A stretch of DNA of 64,000 bases from Castellaniella sp. MT123 (GCF_039614765.1 NZ_CP154879.1:1178001-1242000), one strand, 5' to 3'. Counted from the first letter of the stretch, positions 44,953 through 54,536 are shown. Numbers and translations: made by a program. The notes: a model not told the origin generated them from the sequence alone.

Positions 44953-45705
44953 CTACAACAGATAGTCGTAGTCGGTTTCGCCCGCGTCGGGTGCCCAGGA
45001 ATGGCTGGACAGCCAGGCGCGGATCCGGGCCACCGCCTGGGAACGCAACTGGGATACACGGCCCTCCGTGACCCCCAGGACCGCCGCGATTTCCTTCTGG
45101 TTCAGATCCTGCTCGAACTGCAGAGACAGCAGCAGCTGTTCGCGTTCCGGCAGGTTGCGGATGGCCGCGATCAGCACGTTACGCAACCCGTCGCGCATCA
45201 GCCAGTCCAGCGGATTGTCGGCGCGGCTGCCTGCCGCTGCATCCAGCACAGCCGTCCCATCCTGGCCTTCCCGATGCTGCGCCAGGTCTTCGACCATCAG
45301 AACCTGCACACCCTGGGCATCTTCGAGCAGGGACCGATATTCCGCCAGATCGACCCCCATTTCCGCTGCGATTTCCGTTTCGGTGGGCTGCCGCAGCAGC
45401 CTGTGGCGCAAAACCTGCACGGCCTTTTCGATCACGCGTGCCTTGGTTCGCACGCTGCGCGGCAGCCAGTCCTGACCTCGCAGTTCGTCGAGCATGGCGC
45501 CGCGAATCCGCGTGATGGCATAGGTCTCGAACTGCGCATCGGCTTGCTGCTGATAGCGGCGCACGGCATCGAGCAGCCCCATCATGCCGGCTTGCATCAG
45601 ATCATCGAGTTCGACGCTGGCTGGCAACCGGCCGATCAGCGCCAGCGCCTGCCGGCGCACGAGCGGCGCATATTGAGCAATCAGCTGGTCCTCGGAATGA
45701 GGCAT
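44953..45705 (-). CDS. fliA: Flagellar sigma factor sigma-28
   Basis: This 250-aa protein has sigma-70 region 2 (LVRRQALALIGRLPASVELDDLMQAGMMGLLDAVRRY), region 3 and region 4 (LPEREQLLLSLQFEQDLNQKEIAAVLGVTEGRVSQLRSQA). It directs late flagellar and chemotaxis promoters. The start is ATG 45705 or the in-frame ATG 45717; neither has a clear ribosome site. It diverges from flaG, whose promoter matches sigma-28. Confidence 0.92.
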   Translation of the reverse strand: MPHSEDQLIAQYAPLVRRQALALIGRLPASVELDDLMQAGMMGLLDAVRRYQQQADAQFETYAITRIRGAMLDELRGQDWLPRSVRTKARVIEKAVQVLRHRLLRQPTETEIAAEMGVDLAEYRSLLEDAQGVQVLMVEDLAQHREGQDGTAVLDAAAGSRADNPLDWLMRDGLRNVLIAAIRNLPEREQLLLSLQFEQDLNQKEIAAVLGVTEGRVSQLRSQAVARIRAWLSSHSWAPDAGETDYDYLL

Positions 45706-45855
45706 CGCGCAACCCATGACACACAAAATAAAGCTGGCAGTATGCACCAAGCCGGCCTGAATCATCATCCTGAGCAGCCTTGCATTCACCCGGGATTTTG
45801 AGGGAAAGGCGGCCTTCCCCCCCACTCGGGACCGGGACTTCCGACCACCCTTCTC

Positions 45856-45882
45856 TAAACTTTTACAGTTTCGCGCCGTTAT
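45856..45882 (+). promoter_or_regulatory. Sigma-28 promoter upstream of flaG
   Basis: TAAACTTT (45856-45863), 11 bases, then GCCGTTAT (45875-45882). This matches the TAAAGTTT-N11-GCCGATAA consensus with one mismatch in the -35 box and two in the -10 box. It faces flaG-fliD. Confidence 0.65.
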
Positions 45883-45974
45883 GTTCGATTGAGAAACCAA
45901 GCCGGATGGCATCGGGCGGCGACGCGCCGGTCATTCTTTCGGAACACGTGGACCACTTCCGCAAAGGAACTTGC

Positions 45975-46382
45975 ATGATTCACTCGATCGGAAACCAACT
46001 GACCTCCGCCAGCCTGGGGCTAGCCCCCGCCGCGTCCGAACGCACCGGCGCCAAGCCCGAGCCGGCCACCCAGGTCCCCCCCCCCGAAAACGCGCAGTCC
46101 AGCCCGTTTCCCCAGGCCGACCAGCGGCACCTGACCGGGAAGGCCTCCCCCGAACTGCCGAAATCCTCGTTGGAAAAGGCCCTGGAATCGGTCAACGACA
46201 GCCTCAAGGCCTGGTCCACCGGCATGCGTTTCGAGATGGATAAGGATGCCCAGCGCCTGGTGGCCTCGATCGTGGACAACGACACCGGCAAGGTCCTGCG
46301 CACCATCCCATCCGAGGCCGTCCTGCGCATCGCCAAAATGATCGTCCAGTTGCAGGGCTCGGGGGTCGACACGAAGGCGTGA
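45975..46382 (+). CDS. flaG: FlaG family flagellar protein
   Basis: This 135-aa protein has a low-complexity N-terminal half and a conserved C-terminal FlaG domain (MRFEMDKDAQRLVASIVDNDTGKVLRTIPSEAVLRIAKM). FlaG influences filament length. It starts at ATG 45975 after an AAAGGA site, downstream of the sigma-28 promoter and upstream of fliD. Confidence 0.88.
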   Translation: MIHSIGNQLTSASLGLAPAASERTGAKPEPATQVPPPENAQSSPFPQADQRHLTGKASPELPKSSLEKALESVNDSLKAWSTGMRFEMDKDAQRLVASIVDNDTGKVLRTIPSEAVLRIAKMIVQLQGSGVDTKA

Positions 46383-46485
46383 ACCGCCACGTCGTCAAGC
46401 CCCTGAATTATCACTGAATCGCACCGCACCCGCCGGTTTTGCCACCCGCAATTCCAGGCATAATGGATCAAACGGAGTACGCACC

Positions 46486-47877
46486 ATGGCAACCATCTCT
46501 TCCCTCGGAATCTCGGGTCTCCCGCTGAACGATCTGCTCACCAATCTGCAGAAAAACGAAAGCCAGGTCCTGACCGTCATCCAGAACCGACAAATCGCTG
46601 CACAGTCCAAGCTTTCCGCCTACGGCAAGCTGCAGGGCGCGATCTCCGCGTTCCAGAAAACCGCCGACGCGGTGGGTAAAACCGATACCTTCGGCACGAT
46701 CGCCGCCACTCCCGGATCCGATGCCATTTCCGCCACCGCGACCAGCCAGGCGATCCCGGGTCAGTACTCAATCCAGGTCGACTCCCTGGCTTCGACTCAG
46801 ACCATGGTGTTCGGCGGCCGCGCTGATCGCACGACCAATATCGGCACGGACGGCACGCTGAATCTCACCATCAACGGCAAAACCCAGTCCATCGATCTCA
46901 CCGGCAAGAGCACATCCCTCGATGGCCTGGTCAGCGCGATCAACGGCGACCCGAACATCGGCGTCAACGCCACCCTGGTCAACGACGGCAGCGGCACGCC
47001 CTACCGCCTGCTGTTCACCAGCCGGCAAACCGGCACGGCCAACGCCGTCACCTCGGTCTCCGTGACCAACAATGCCACCCTGGACCAGTTCCTGGGCTAT
47101 GACGCAACCACCAACGCCAACAACAACGGCAATGCGGGCTTCAGCGTCCAGGCCGCCACCGACGCCAAGGCGCAGATCAACGGCATTGCAATCACCAGCT
47201 CGACCAACACCATCAATAATGCCATCGATGGCGTGACGCTCACCCTGAACAAAACCACAACGACCGCCACCAGTCTCAGCCTCGCGCAAGACACCTCGGT
47301 CGCCAAGAAGGCCATCCAGGATTTCGTCAATTCCTACAACAGTCTGTTGGGCACGATCAACTCCCTGACCGCCTACGACGTCGGTAGCCAGACCTCCTCG
47401 GCGCTGACCGGGGATTCCGTGGCGCGATCGGTGCAGACCCGCATGCGCGATGCAGTCTCTGGGGGCTTCGATGCCAGCCTGGGCACGAACCTGGGCCAGA
47501 TCGGTATCACCACCGACCCGAAGACCGGCCAGCTGCAGATCGACGACGCGAAACTCAGCCAGGCACTAGCCAGCAACAACAGTGGCGTGAAATCCCTGTT
47601 CACCAGCGCCACTGGCATCGGCAAACGGGTCAGCGACACGGCCGACACCTTCACCAAGTCGGGCGGCATCCTGACCGCGGCCACCGACGGCCTGAACAAG
47701 ACGATCACCGACATCCAGAAGCAGTACAGTGAGACCTCGGACCGCATCGACCAACGCATGGCGACTTACCGCACACAGTTCAGCCAGCTCGACGCGATGG
47801 TCAGCCAGATGAACTCGCTTGGCAGCTACCTGACGCAACAACTCGGCGCCCTGAATGGCACCAGCACGAAGAAATAA
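46486..47877 (+). CDS. fliD: Flagellar filament cap FliD
   Basis: This 463-aa protein starts with SSLGISGLPLNDLLTNLQKNE, has the FliD N-terminal domain with repeated Ser/Thr/Asn-rich beta segments, and a C-terminal coiled coil (YSETSDRIDQRMATYRTQFSQLDAMV). It caps the filament and guides flagellin polymerization outside the cell. It is followed by its export partners fliS and fliT. Confidence 0.93.
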   Translation: MATISSLGISGLPLNDLLTNLQKNESQVLTVIQNRQIAAQSKLSAYGKLQGAISAFQKTADAVGKTDTFGTIAATPGSDAISATATSQAIPGQYSIQVDSLASTQTMVFGGRADRTTNIGTDGTLNLTINGKTQSIDLTGKSTSLDGLVSAINGDPNIGVNATLVNDGSGTPYRLLFTSRQTGTANAVTSVSVTNNATLDQFLGYDATTNANNNGNAGFSVQAATDAKAQINGIAITSSTNTINNAIDGVTLTLNKTTTTATSLSLAQDTSVAKKAIQDFVNSYNSLLGTINSLTAYDVGSQTSSALTGDSVARSVQTRMRDAVSGGFDASLGTNLGQIGITTDPKTGQLQIDDAKLSQALASNNSGVKSLFTSATGIGKRVSDTADTFTKSGGILTAATDGLNKTITDIQKQYSETSDRIDQRMATYRTQFSQLDAMVSQMNSLGSYLTQQLGALNGTSTKK

Positions 47878-47886
47878 CGCATCATC

Positions 47887-48318
47887 ATGACCTACGCGCC
47901 TCGCTCCCGCACTGCCCGGGCCACCGGATCCTACACCACCATCGGCCTGGAAACCGAAGTGCTCAGCGCCTCGCCGGAACGGCTGATCTCGCTGCTGTTT
48001 CGCGGCGCCCTGACCGCGCTGGCACAGGCGCGTCACCACCTGGGCAATGGCAACATCGCGGAGCGCGGCAAGGCCATCTCCAAGGCCATCGACATCGTCG
48101 ATTCCGGCCTGAAGGCGGGCGTGGATACCGAACGCGGTGGCGACATCGCCCGCCTGTTGATTGCCTCCTACGAGATCATCATCCGCGACCTGATGCTGGC
48201 CAACCTACACACTGACACAGTCAAACTGGCGTCGGCCGAAAAACAGCTCTCCGACCTGGCGGATGCCTGGTATACCGCCGTCGACCCGACGTTCAGCGAA
48301 TCCAGACCCAGCCACTGA
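47887..48318 (+). CDS. fliS: Flagellin export chaperone FliS
   Basis: This 143-aa all-helical protein has LETEVLSASPERLISLLFRGAL and AISKAIDIVDSGLKAGVD, typical FliS elements that bind the flagellin C-terminus. It is located 9 bases after fliD. Confidence 0.93.
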   Translation: MTYAPRSRTARATGSYTTIGLETEVLSASPERLISLLFRGALTALAQARHHLGNGNIAERGKAISKAIDIVDSGLKAGVDTERGGDIARLLIASYEIIIRDLMLANLHTDTVKLASAEKQLSDLADAWYTAVDPTFSESRPSH

Positions 48319-48326
48319 GTGCAAGC

Positions 48327-48671
48327 ATGCCGCAATTGACCACGCCACACGCCACGGTGCTGCAGCACTACCAGTCCATCGCGGATCTGTCCACCCGCAT
48401 GCTGGCCGTCGCGCAATCCCAGCAATGGGACCTGCTGGTGGAACTGGGCGTGCAATACCAGGAAGCGGTCGAACGACTGAAACAGCTGGACCCGCTGGAC
48501 AACGACGAAAAGGCCGCCCGCCGGGAACTGCTAACGCGCATCCTGGACGACGATGCGCACATCCGCCGGCTGGTTGCCCCAGAACTGGACCGCCTCGGCC
48601 ATCTGCTGGGGACGATCAAGCGCCAGCGCACCGTCCTGCAAGCCTACTACAGCACGGTACGCCCCCTGTAA
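48327..48671 (+). CDS. fliT: Flagellar export chaperone FliT
   Basis: This 114-aa helical protein has LVELGVQYQEAVERLK and LLTRILDDDAHIRRLVAPEL, fitting FliT, the FliD chaperone. It sits directly after fliS. The family is poorly conserved, so position carries weight. Confidence 0.8.
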   Translation: MPQLTTPHATVLQHYQSIADLSTRMLAVAQSQQWDLLVELGVQYQEAVERLKQLDPLDNDEKAARRELLTRILDDDAHIRRLVAPELDRLGHLLGTIKRQRTVLQAYYSTVRPL

Positions 48672-48674
48672 CCC

Positions 48675-50024
48675 ATGAGTATCGGTGCCCCGTCCAACCT
48701 CGGCACACTGCTGATTCAGCGGCTGGATGCCGCACTCGGCACCACACTGGGGCAGCAGGCCAATCTCGTGTCCGGCGCCGGCCCGCAGGCGGTTCCACAG
48801 CCCGGCAACCCGGAAAGCCCCAACGCGCTGCAAAACCCCACCCAGCGCCATCCCCGCGAATCCGTCGATCAGGCCAACGCCGAAGGGCAGCGCAGAGCCA
48901 CCGCCGGCAAAGCCGTGCGGGAAATGCAGCTGGACAACCTGCTGGGTCGTTCGAGCACCTTCAAAGGCACGACGCAATCCGCCCCCACCACCCTGGGCTA
49001 TGCGGCCCGCATCATTCTGGCGCTCATCAACGAATTCCCGCAGGCCAGCCAGACGATCCAGAGCCACTCACCCCTGCTGTCGCCATCCGTCCCGGACAGC
49101 CCATCAGGAACCGCCAGCCAGCCGGGCGCCGCAGCGGGCTCCGGTGCGGGCGCGCCACCGCCAGCCGGCTTGTCCGGGCAGGCCGCCGGCGCCACGCGGA
49201 TTTGGGCCCAGATGGCGCCGGCACTGAACCAGCCGGGCGCACTCGCCGCCCAGTTTGCCCAGGCCCTGTCGCAGTCGATCCAGCACAGCGGGTTATTCTA
49301 CGAATCGCACCTGACACAACTGGCGACAGGCAGGACTCAGGTCCAGGAACTGCACCAGGAGCCTCAGGGGCGGCTCGCATCGCAGGCCGCACCCCCAGGC
49401 ATGCCCGAACCAGCAGGCAACGGCGGCCAACCCGCCACCCTGGCGGCGATCATCCAGCAGGCACAGGCCGCCACGGCGGTCACCACCCAGGACCCGGGCA
49501 CCCAGGCGCCAGCCCCCGCCCAGCAAGGCGCCACCGGCCAGACACATGCGGGACAACCCCCAGCCGGATCCGCCACAGTCCCCGGCATCGATCCCCAGGC
49601 CCAGTTCCTGGTTCGCCAGCAACTCGAGGTCCTGGCCAACCAGAGCTTCGTCTGGCAGGGCGAAGCCTGGCCCGGCGCCGACATGCGCTGGGAAGTTCAG
49701 CGCCGCCTGCCCGGGGACGAGCACACACCGGACACCACACTCGAACACTGGTCCACCCGGCTGACCCTGCGGCTGCCGACCCTGGGAGAGGTCCAGGCGC
49801 GACTGAGTCTGTCCGGCGATCAACTGGTCATGAGACTGACCGCGCCGCGATCCGCCGACCGGCTGAGCGAGGCCATCGAACCCCTGCGATCACGTCTGCT
49901 GGCCCAGGGCCTGCAGGCCAGCCAGCTATCCGTCCTGGATCAGGATCCCGATGCACAAGCCACGGGGGTGGGCATCTTTCCCGCCGGCCAGGATTCTTCA
50001 GATCATGAAATCGCAAAACCCTGA
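48675..50024 (+). CDS. FliK-like flagellar hook-length control domain protein
   Basis: This 449-aa protein has a long Ala/Gly/Pro/Gln-rich region and a C-terminal FliK-type domain (LEVLANQSFVWQGEAWPGADMRWEV, STRLTLRLPTLGEVQARLSL). The true fliK is at 56452 in its normal place after fliJ, so this is a second, paralogous FliK-like protein. Its end overlaps the FlhB-like gene by 20 bases. Role uncertain; regulation of export switching is plausible. Confidence 0.7.
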   Translation: MSIGAPSNLGTLLIQRLDAALGTTLGQQANLVSGAGPQAVPQPGNPESPNALQNPTQRHPRESVDQANAEGQRRATAGKAVREMQLDNLLGRSSTFKGTTQSAPTTLGYAARIILALINEFPQASQTIQSHSPLLSPSVPDSPSGTASQPGAAAGSGAGAPPPAGLSGQAAGATRIWAQMAPALNQPGALAAQFAQALSQSIQHSGLFYESHLTQLATGRTQVQELHQEPQGRLASQAAPPGMPEPAGNGGQPATLAAIIQQAQAATAVTTQDPGTQAPAPAQQGATGQTHAGQPPAGSATVPGIDPQAQFLVRQQLEVLANQSFVWQGEAWPGADMRWEVQRRLPGDEHTPDTTLEHWSTRLTLRLPTLGEVQARLSLSGDQLVMRLTAPRSADRLSEAIEPLRSRLLAQGLQASQLSVLDQDPDAQATGVGIFPAGQDSSDHEIAKP

Positions 50025-50325
50025 TCCTCACCGCCCCGGCGCGGTTGCCCTGGCCTACGATCCGACGGATTCGGCGCCGCGCGTCGTCGCCAAGGGGTAC
50101 GGCACCCTGGCCGAGACCATCATCCGCACAGCCCGCGAGCACGGCCTGTACGTGCATGAATCCCCCGAACTGGTGGGTCTGCTGATGCAGGTGGACCTGG
50201 ACGCGCACATCCCGCCCAAACTGTACGTTGCCATCGCGGAACTGCTGGCCTGGCTGTACGCCTTGGACACGGAAGGCCAGAGCGTAAGGAAACCGGACCG
50301 GCCACAGCTGGACAACGCAAAATAA
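50005..50325 (+). CDS. FlhB C-terminal-domain homolog (FlhX-type export switch protein)
   Basis: This 106-aa protein matches only the cytoplasmic end of FlhB: AVALAYDPTDSAPRVVAKGYGTLAETIIRTAREHGLYVHE, then LVGLLMQVDLDAHIPPKLYVAIAELLAWLY. The self-cleaving NPTH of full FlhB lies just before this region and is absent, as in a product that resembles the cleaved fragment. It starts at ATG 50005, inside the FliK-like gene. It may substitute for the FlhB C-domain in substrate switching. Confidence 0.8.
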   Translation: MKSQNPDPHRPGAVALAYDPTDSAPRVVAKGYGTLAETIIRTAREHGLYVHESPELVGLLMQVDLDAHIPPKLYVAIAELLAWLYALDTEGQSVRKPDRPQLDNAK

Positions 50326-50391
50326 GCGCCGGGCCAGCCGACCTGAGCGCAATCCGGTCGGCGGGCGTCAAAAGCGCCTGCCCGACGGAGC

Positions 50392-50730
50392 TTATACCGC
50401 CATGTTGGCGATTTCCTTATAGGCCTCGACCAGACGGTTGCGGACCTGGACGGTAGCCTGGAACGACAGCCCCGCCTTCTGCAGATCGATCATCACGTTG
50501 CTCAGTGAAATGCCGGGATCCCCCATCTCGAAGGATTTTGCCTGGGTGTTGGCGGCATTCTGCGCCTGGGATACCCGATTCAGGGAGCGGGACAGTTCGG
50601 CCGCGAAGCCACCCTGCGAATCGACCCCACCCACCCGCGGCTGAGCCGACGCCCCTTCCGAGGCGCGCGCCACGGCGCGCATTTGGGACAGCAGGTTTTC
50701 AACACTGGCCAGGGCCTGGGAGGTGATCAT
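50392..50730 (-). CDS. fliE: Flagellar hook-basal body protein FliE
   Basis: This 112-aa protein ends with GDPGISLSNVMIDLQKAGLSFQATVQVRNRLVEAYKEIANM, the conserved FliE C-terminus that joins the MS ring to the rod. It starts at ATG 50730; the open frame extends to 50844. It is divergent from fliF, the usual arrangement in this lineage. Confidence 0.93.
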   Translation of the reverse strand: MITSQALASVENLLSQMRAVARASEGASAQPRVGGVDSQGGFAAELSRSLNRVSQAQNAANTQAKSFEMGDPGISLSNVMIDLQKAGLSFQATVQVRNRLVEAYKEIANMAV

Positions 50731-51102
50731 GTGGAAGCTATCGGATAAGGTTGCTGACAAACAGTGAGTGGCCGACCCTGCGGCCGGCACCGTTGTAATA
50801 TACGCGGCCGCCTCGCCGACCGAGTCCCTCAATAGCGGGAACAAGAGCGGACAATTCGCCCGATTGCACGGCGAGTCGACTGACCGGCACTGCCTCTGTC
50901 AGCCCCCGATTGCGGCCACTTGTCAGGAGATCAGCTTAACTATGCCCCAAAACCTGGGCTTTTCCGGGCTTGTCCGAACCGTATTCGACGCCATAATGGC
51001 CGCCATCATTTCCCCATTCCGCCGCACCAGCATGCACATCATCCAGACCACCGGTTTCTGGCCCGGGCGCTGCCTGGCACCCTCTTCAGCATTCCCTGCC
51101 CG
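50731..51102. other. Divergent fliE-fliF intergenic region
   Basis: These 372 bp hold no convincing gene. They must contain promoters for fliE and for the long fliF operon, but I find no good sigma-28, sigma-54 or sigma-70 match by eye. A short + strand frame runs upstream into fliF from 50920, but its translation has no FliF features. Confidence 0.5.
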
Positions 51103-52782
51103 ATGAACCCGATTGCCGACTGGATGACCAAAAATCCCGCCCTGGCGCGACTGACCGCGCTGCCGCGCCCCGTCCTGCTGGGCATTGGCGCGGCCGTCGT
51201 CGCCCTGCTGGTCGTCGCATCCCTCTGGATGCGCGAACCGGACTACAAGACGCTGTTCTCCAATGTGGAATCACGTGACGGCGGCGCCATCGTCGGCATT
51301 CTGAACCAGCGCAACATCCCATACAAGTTCGCCGACAACGGCGCTACGATCCTGGTGCCTGCAGATCAGGTGTACGCCTTGCGCCTGCAGCTGGCCGAAC
51401 AGGGCCTGCCTCGCGGCGGCAGCGTCGGATTCGAGCTGCTGGACAAGCCCCAGTTCGGGGCCAGCCAGTTCACCGAACAGGTCACCTACCAGCGTGCCCT
51501 GGAAGGCGAACTGGCCCGCTCGGTCGAAGCGCTGCAGCCCGTCAAGTCGGCGCGCGTGCATCTGGCGATTCCGCGCGAGTCGCTGTTTGTGCGTGACCGC
51601 GAGGTTCCGACGGCCTCGGTGCTCGTGACGCTATTCCCCTCGCGCAGCCTCAGCGAGGCCCAGGTTGCCGCCATTACCTGGCTGGTCTCGTCCAGCGTGC
51701 CAAAACTGAATGCCGAAAACGTCTCCATCGTCGACCAGGACGGCCACCTGCTGTCCAAACCGGGCGGCGAGGCCGGTCTGGACACATCGCGGCGCAACTT
51801 CATCAACGACATCGAACAGCGCACCAGCCAGCGCATCCTCACATTGCTCAATCCCATCGTGGGGCCGGGCAACGTTCGTGCGCAGGTCAGCGCCAGCGTC
51901 GATTTCTCGCAGCGCGAGCAGACGTCCGAGGTCTATCGGCCCAATGAGACCCCTGGCACCGCCGCCATCCGCAGCAAGCAGACCAGCGATTCGATGCAAA
52001 ACGGCGTGTTGCCACCCGCAGGCGTCCCGGGCGCGCTGACAAACCAGCCCCCCGCCAACGCGACCGCGCCGATTCAGACCGCACAGGCCAATCAGCCGGC
52101 TCAGGGCCCAGGGGCCCAGGCAGCCAATGCGCCCGGCGGCGCCCCGGGCGCCACCACGCAGGCGGTGGGCACCAACTCCACCCAGCCCACCCATGGCTCG
52201 GCGCGCAACGATTCCACGGTCAACTACGAGGTCGACCGCACCATCAGCCACGTCAAGCACGAACTCGGCACCCTGCAGCGCCTGTCGGTCGCCGTGGTCG
52301 TGAACTACCGCGAAAAAGACGGGGATCCGGCGCCACTGGACCCGGCGGAGATGGACAACATCAACGCCCTGGTCAAGCAGGCCATGGGCTATTCCGTGGA
52401 TCGTGGCGACACGCTCAGCGTCGTCAACAACGCATTCACGAATCAGGAACCCGCCGTCAAGCCCTGGGAAGACCCGGCCTACCGCAGCCTGGCCCTGCAG
52501 GTCCTGAAGGTTGTACTGGTTCTGGCGGTCCTGTTCTTCCTCTGGCGCTCGGTGATCCGGCCCATCGTGCAGGGCTTCGCCAACGCCCAGGTCGAGCGGG
52601 TCAAGAACGAGGCGCACCTGGAAACCATGCGCGAACAACGCCGTCAGGACGAGGTGCACGAATCCGAAATGAACCGCTACGAGGAAAACCTGGACACCGC
52701 CCGCCAGTTGGCGCAACGCGACCCGCGCGCCGTGGCCATGGTATTGCGAGCCTGGATGGACCCCAAGAATGCCAAACCCTGA
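51103..52782 (+). CDS. fliF: Flagellar MS-ring protein FliF
   Basis: This 559-aa membrane protein has an N-terminal helix (PVLLGIGAAVVALLVVASLWM), ring-building motifs (LRLQLAEQGLPRGGSVGFELLDKPQFGASQFTEQVTYQRALEGELARSV) and a Pro/Gln/Ala-rich central loop at about 300-370. A second helix (VLKVVLVLAVLFFLWRSVI) and a FliG-binding tail end it. The start is ATG 51103. It ends overlapping fliG and opens the fliF-fliR operon. Confidence 0.95.
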   Translation: MNPIADWMTKNPALARLTALPRPVLLGIGAAVVALLVVASLWMREPDYKTLFSNVESRDGGAIVGILNQRNIPYKFADNGATILVPADQVYALRLQLAEQGLPRGGSVGFELLDKPQFGASQFTEQVTYQRALEGELARSVEALQPVKSARVHLAIPRESLFVRDREVPTASVLVTLFPSRSLSEAQVAAITWLVSSSVPKLNAENVSIVDQDGHLLSKPGGEAGLDTSRRNFINDIEQRTSQRILTLLNPIVGPGNVRAQVSASVDFSQREQTSEVYRPNETPGTAAIRSKQTSDSMQNGVLPPAGVPGALTNQPPANATAPIQTAQANQPAQGPGAQAANAPGGAPGATTQAVGTNSTQPTHGSARNDSTVNYEVDRTISHVKHELGTLQRLSVAVVVNYREKDGDPAPLDPAEMDNINALVKQAMGYSVDRGDTLSVVNNAFTNQEPAVKPWEDPAYRSLALQVLKVVLVLAVLFFLWRSVIRPIVQGFANAQVERVKNEAHLETMREQRRQDEVHESEMNRYEENLDTARQLAQRDPRAVAMVLRAWMDPKNAKP

Positions 52783-53770
52783 AACCGATCTGACCCGCTG
52801 CGCCATCCTCATGATGTCACTGGGTGAAGACTCGGCCGCCGAAGTCTTCAAATACCTGTCATCGCGCGAGGTCCAGCTGATCGGCACGGCCATGGCCAAC
52901 CTCAAGCAGGTGACCCGCGCCGAGGTCGATGCCGTGCTGGAAGACTTCCGCCGCGAAGCCGACCAGTTCATGGCGGTCACCCTCGGCTCGGACGACTATA
53001 TCCGTTCCGTCCTGACCAAGGCGCTGGGCACCGACCGCGCCGCCGGACTGATCGAGGACATCCTCGAAGGCGGTGAAGGCACCGGCTCGGGCATCGACGC
53101 CCTGAACTGGCTGGAACCGGCCAATGTCGCCGAACTGATCGCCGACGAGCACCCACAGATCATCGCCACGATCCTGGTTCACCTGGAACGCGACCGCGCC
53201 TCGACGGTCCTCGCCCTGCTCAACGAACGCCTGCGCAACGACGTGATGATGCGCATCGCCACCTTCGGTGGCGTGCAACCGTCGGCGCTGCACGAACTGA
53301 CCGACGTGCTCAATGAGGTCCTGTCCGGCCAGGGCGCGAAGCGCTCGAAGATGGGTGGCGTACGCACCGCGGCCGAGATCCTGAACTTCATGAACACCAC
53401 GGAGGAAGAAGCGGTGGTCAGCAGCCTGCGCGAGATCGACGCCGATCTGGCGCAGCGCATCGTCGACGAAATGTTCGTCTTCGACAACCTGGCCGACGTC
53501 GAAGACGCGGCCATCCAGCTGATCATGAAGGAAGTCGATACCGCCTCGCTGACCATCGCGTTGAAGGGCGCCAGCGAAGAGCTCCGCGCGAAGTTCTTCA
53601 AGAACATGTCCAACCGCGCCGCCGAAATCCTGCGAGACGATCTGGAAGCCCAGGGCCCGGTGCGCATGTCGCGCGTCGAGACCGAACAGAAGGCCATCCT
53701 CCTGGTGGCCCGCAAACTCGCGGATGCCGGGCAGATCAACCTGAGCATGGGCAACGATCAGTATGTCTGA
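52769..53770 (+). CDS. fliG: Flagellar motor switch protein FliG
   Basis: This 333-aa protein has the FliG layout: an N-terminal FliF-binding domain (AILMMSLGEDSAAEVFKYLS), a middle EHPQIIATILVHL motif and a C-terminal torque domain with charged residues (LLVARKLADAGQINLS). It overlaps fliF by 14 bases and fliH by 8. Confidence 0.96.
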   Translation: MPNPETDLTRCAILMMSLGEDSAAEVFKYLSSREVQLIGTAMANLKQVTRAEVDAVLEDFRREADQFMAVTLGSDDYIRSVLTKALGTDRAAGLIEDILEGGEGTGSGIDALNWLEPANVAELIADEHPQIIATILVHLERDRASTVLALLNERLRNDVMMRIATFGGVQPSALHELTDVLNEVLSGQGAKRSKMGGVRTAAEILNFMNTTEEEAVVSSLREIDADLAQRIVDEMFVFDNLADVEDAAIQLIMKEVDTASLTIALKGASEELRAKFFKNMSNRAAEILRDDLEAQGPVRMSRVETEQKAILLVARKLADAGQINLSMGNDQYV

Positions 53771-54536
53771 CAAACCCTCCGCGGATCTCCAAAGGCGCGC
53801 CGACTGGCAGCGCTGGGATATGGAATCCCTGGAATCCCTGGAATCCCGGAGAGTCTCGCACAACCGCCGGGCAACCGACACCGAACGCCACCAGGCGGAG
53901 ATCCTGCGCCGGCGGGCGCAAGCCCTGGCCGATGCCCGCCAGGAAGGCATGGCCAAGGGTCACCAGGCCGGGTTCGAACAGGGTCTGCGCGAGGGCCACG
54001 CCCAAGGGCTGGAATCGGGCCACGCCGAAGGCCACGCCCAGGGGCTGGAATCGGGCCGCGCCGAAGGCCATGCCCAGGGTCTCGCCGAAGCCCGCATCGA
54101 GGGCGCGGCGCAGGCCCGGGAACAGGCGGCACGCCTGGACGCCCTGGCCCGGGCGGGCGCGGACGCGATCAACAACCTGGAACAGGAAATCGGCCAATCG
54201 CTTATCCGGCTGGCGACCCGGATCGCCGAGCAGGTGCTACGCACGCAGATCCACGAACATCCCGACCACATCCTGGCCGTGGTCCAGGACGTCATGCAGG
54301 GCCGGCCCGAGCCCGGCGCACCGCTGAACCTGCGCCTGCACCCGGATGATCTGGATCTGGTGAACGCTTTCCTGCGGCAGAACCCCGATCTGAGTGGCTA
54401 CCGCCTGATCGCCGACGAGCGGATCTCGCGCGGCGGCTGCATCGCGGAAACCGCCCTGGGATCCGTCGATGCCACGCTGGAAACCCGCTGGCGGCGCGTG
54501 ATCTCGGCACTGGGCCAGAAGCCCGGACAGCCATGA
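53763..54536 (+). CDS. fliH: Flagellar export ATPase regulator FliH
   Basis: This 257-aa protein has the typical Gly-rich helical repeat region ([20 protein letters not shown]) extended by tandem copies of a 12-residue unit, then the conserved C-terminal domain ([17 protein letters not shown]). FliH holds FliI inactive at the export gate. It overlaps fliG and fliI. Confidence 0.92.
   Translation: MSDKPSADLQRRADWQRWDMESLESLESRRVSHNRRATDTERHQAEILRRRAQALADARQEGMAKGHQAGFEQGLREGHAQGLESGHAEGHAQGLESGRAEGHAQGLAEARIEGAAQAREQAARLDALARAGADAINNLEQEIGQSLIRLATRIAEQVLRTQIHEHPDHILAVVQDVMQGRPEPGAPLNLRLHPDDLDLVNAFLRQNPDLSGYRLIADERISRGGCIAETALGSVDATLETRWRRVISALGQKPGQP
53822..53848 (+). repeat. 9-bp tandem repeat in fliH (three copies)
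   Basis: GGAATCCCT is repeated at 53822 and 53831, with a third copy at 53840 ending in CGG. It encodes Glu-Ser-Leu steps near the FliH N-terminus. Confidence 0.7.
53997..54086 (+). repeat. 36-bp tandem repeat in fliH
   Basis: Two nearly identical 36-bp units (53997-54032 and 54033-54068; three base differences) and a partial third encode the 12-residue step [12 protein letters not shown]. The unit keeps frame, so copy-number change would lengthen the FliH stalk. Confidence 0.8.

Noticed and set aside
51040-51102. Sigma-54 promoter before fliF (TGGCACC near 51075)
   Set aside because: The required GC element at the -12 position with correct spacing is absent.
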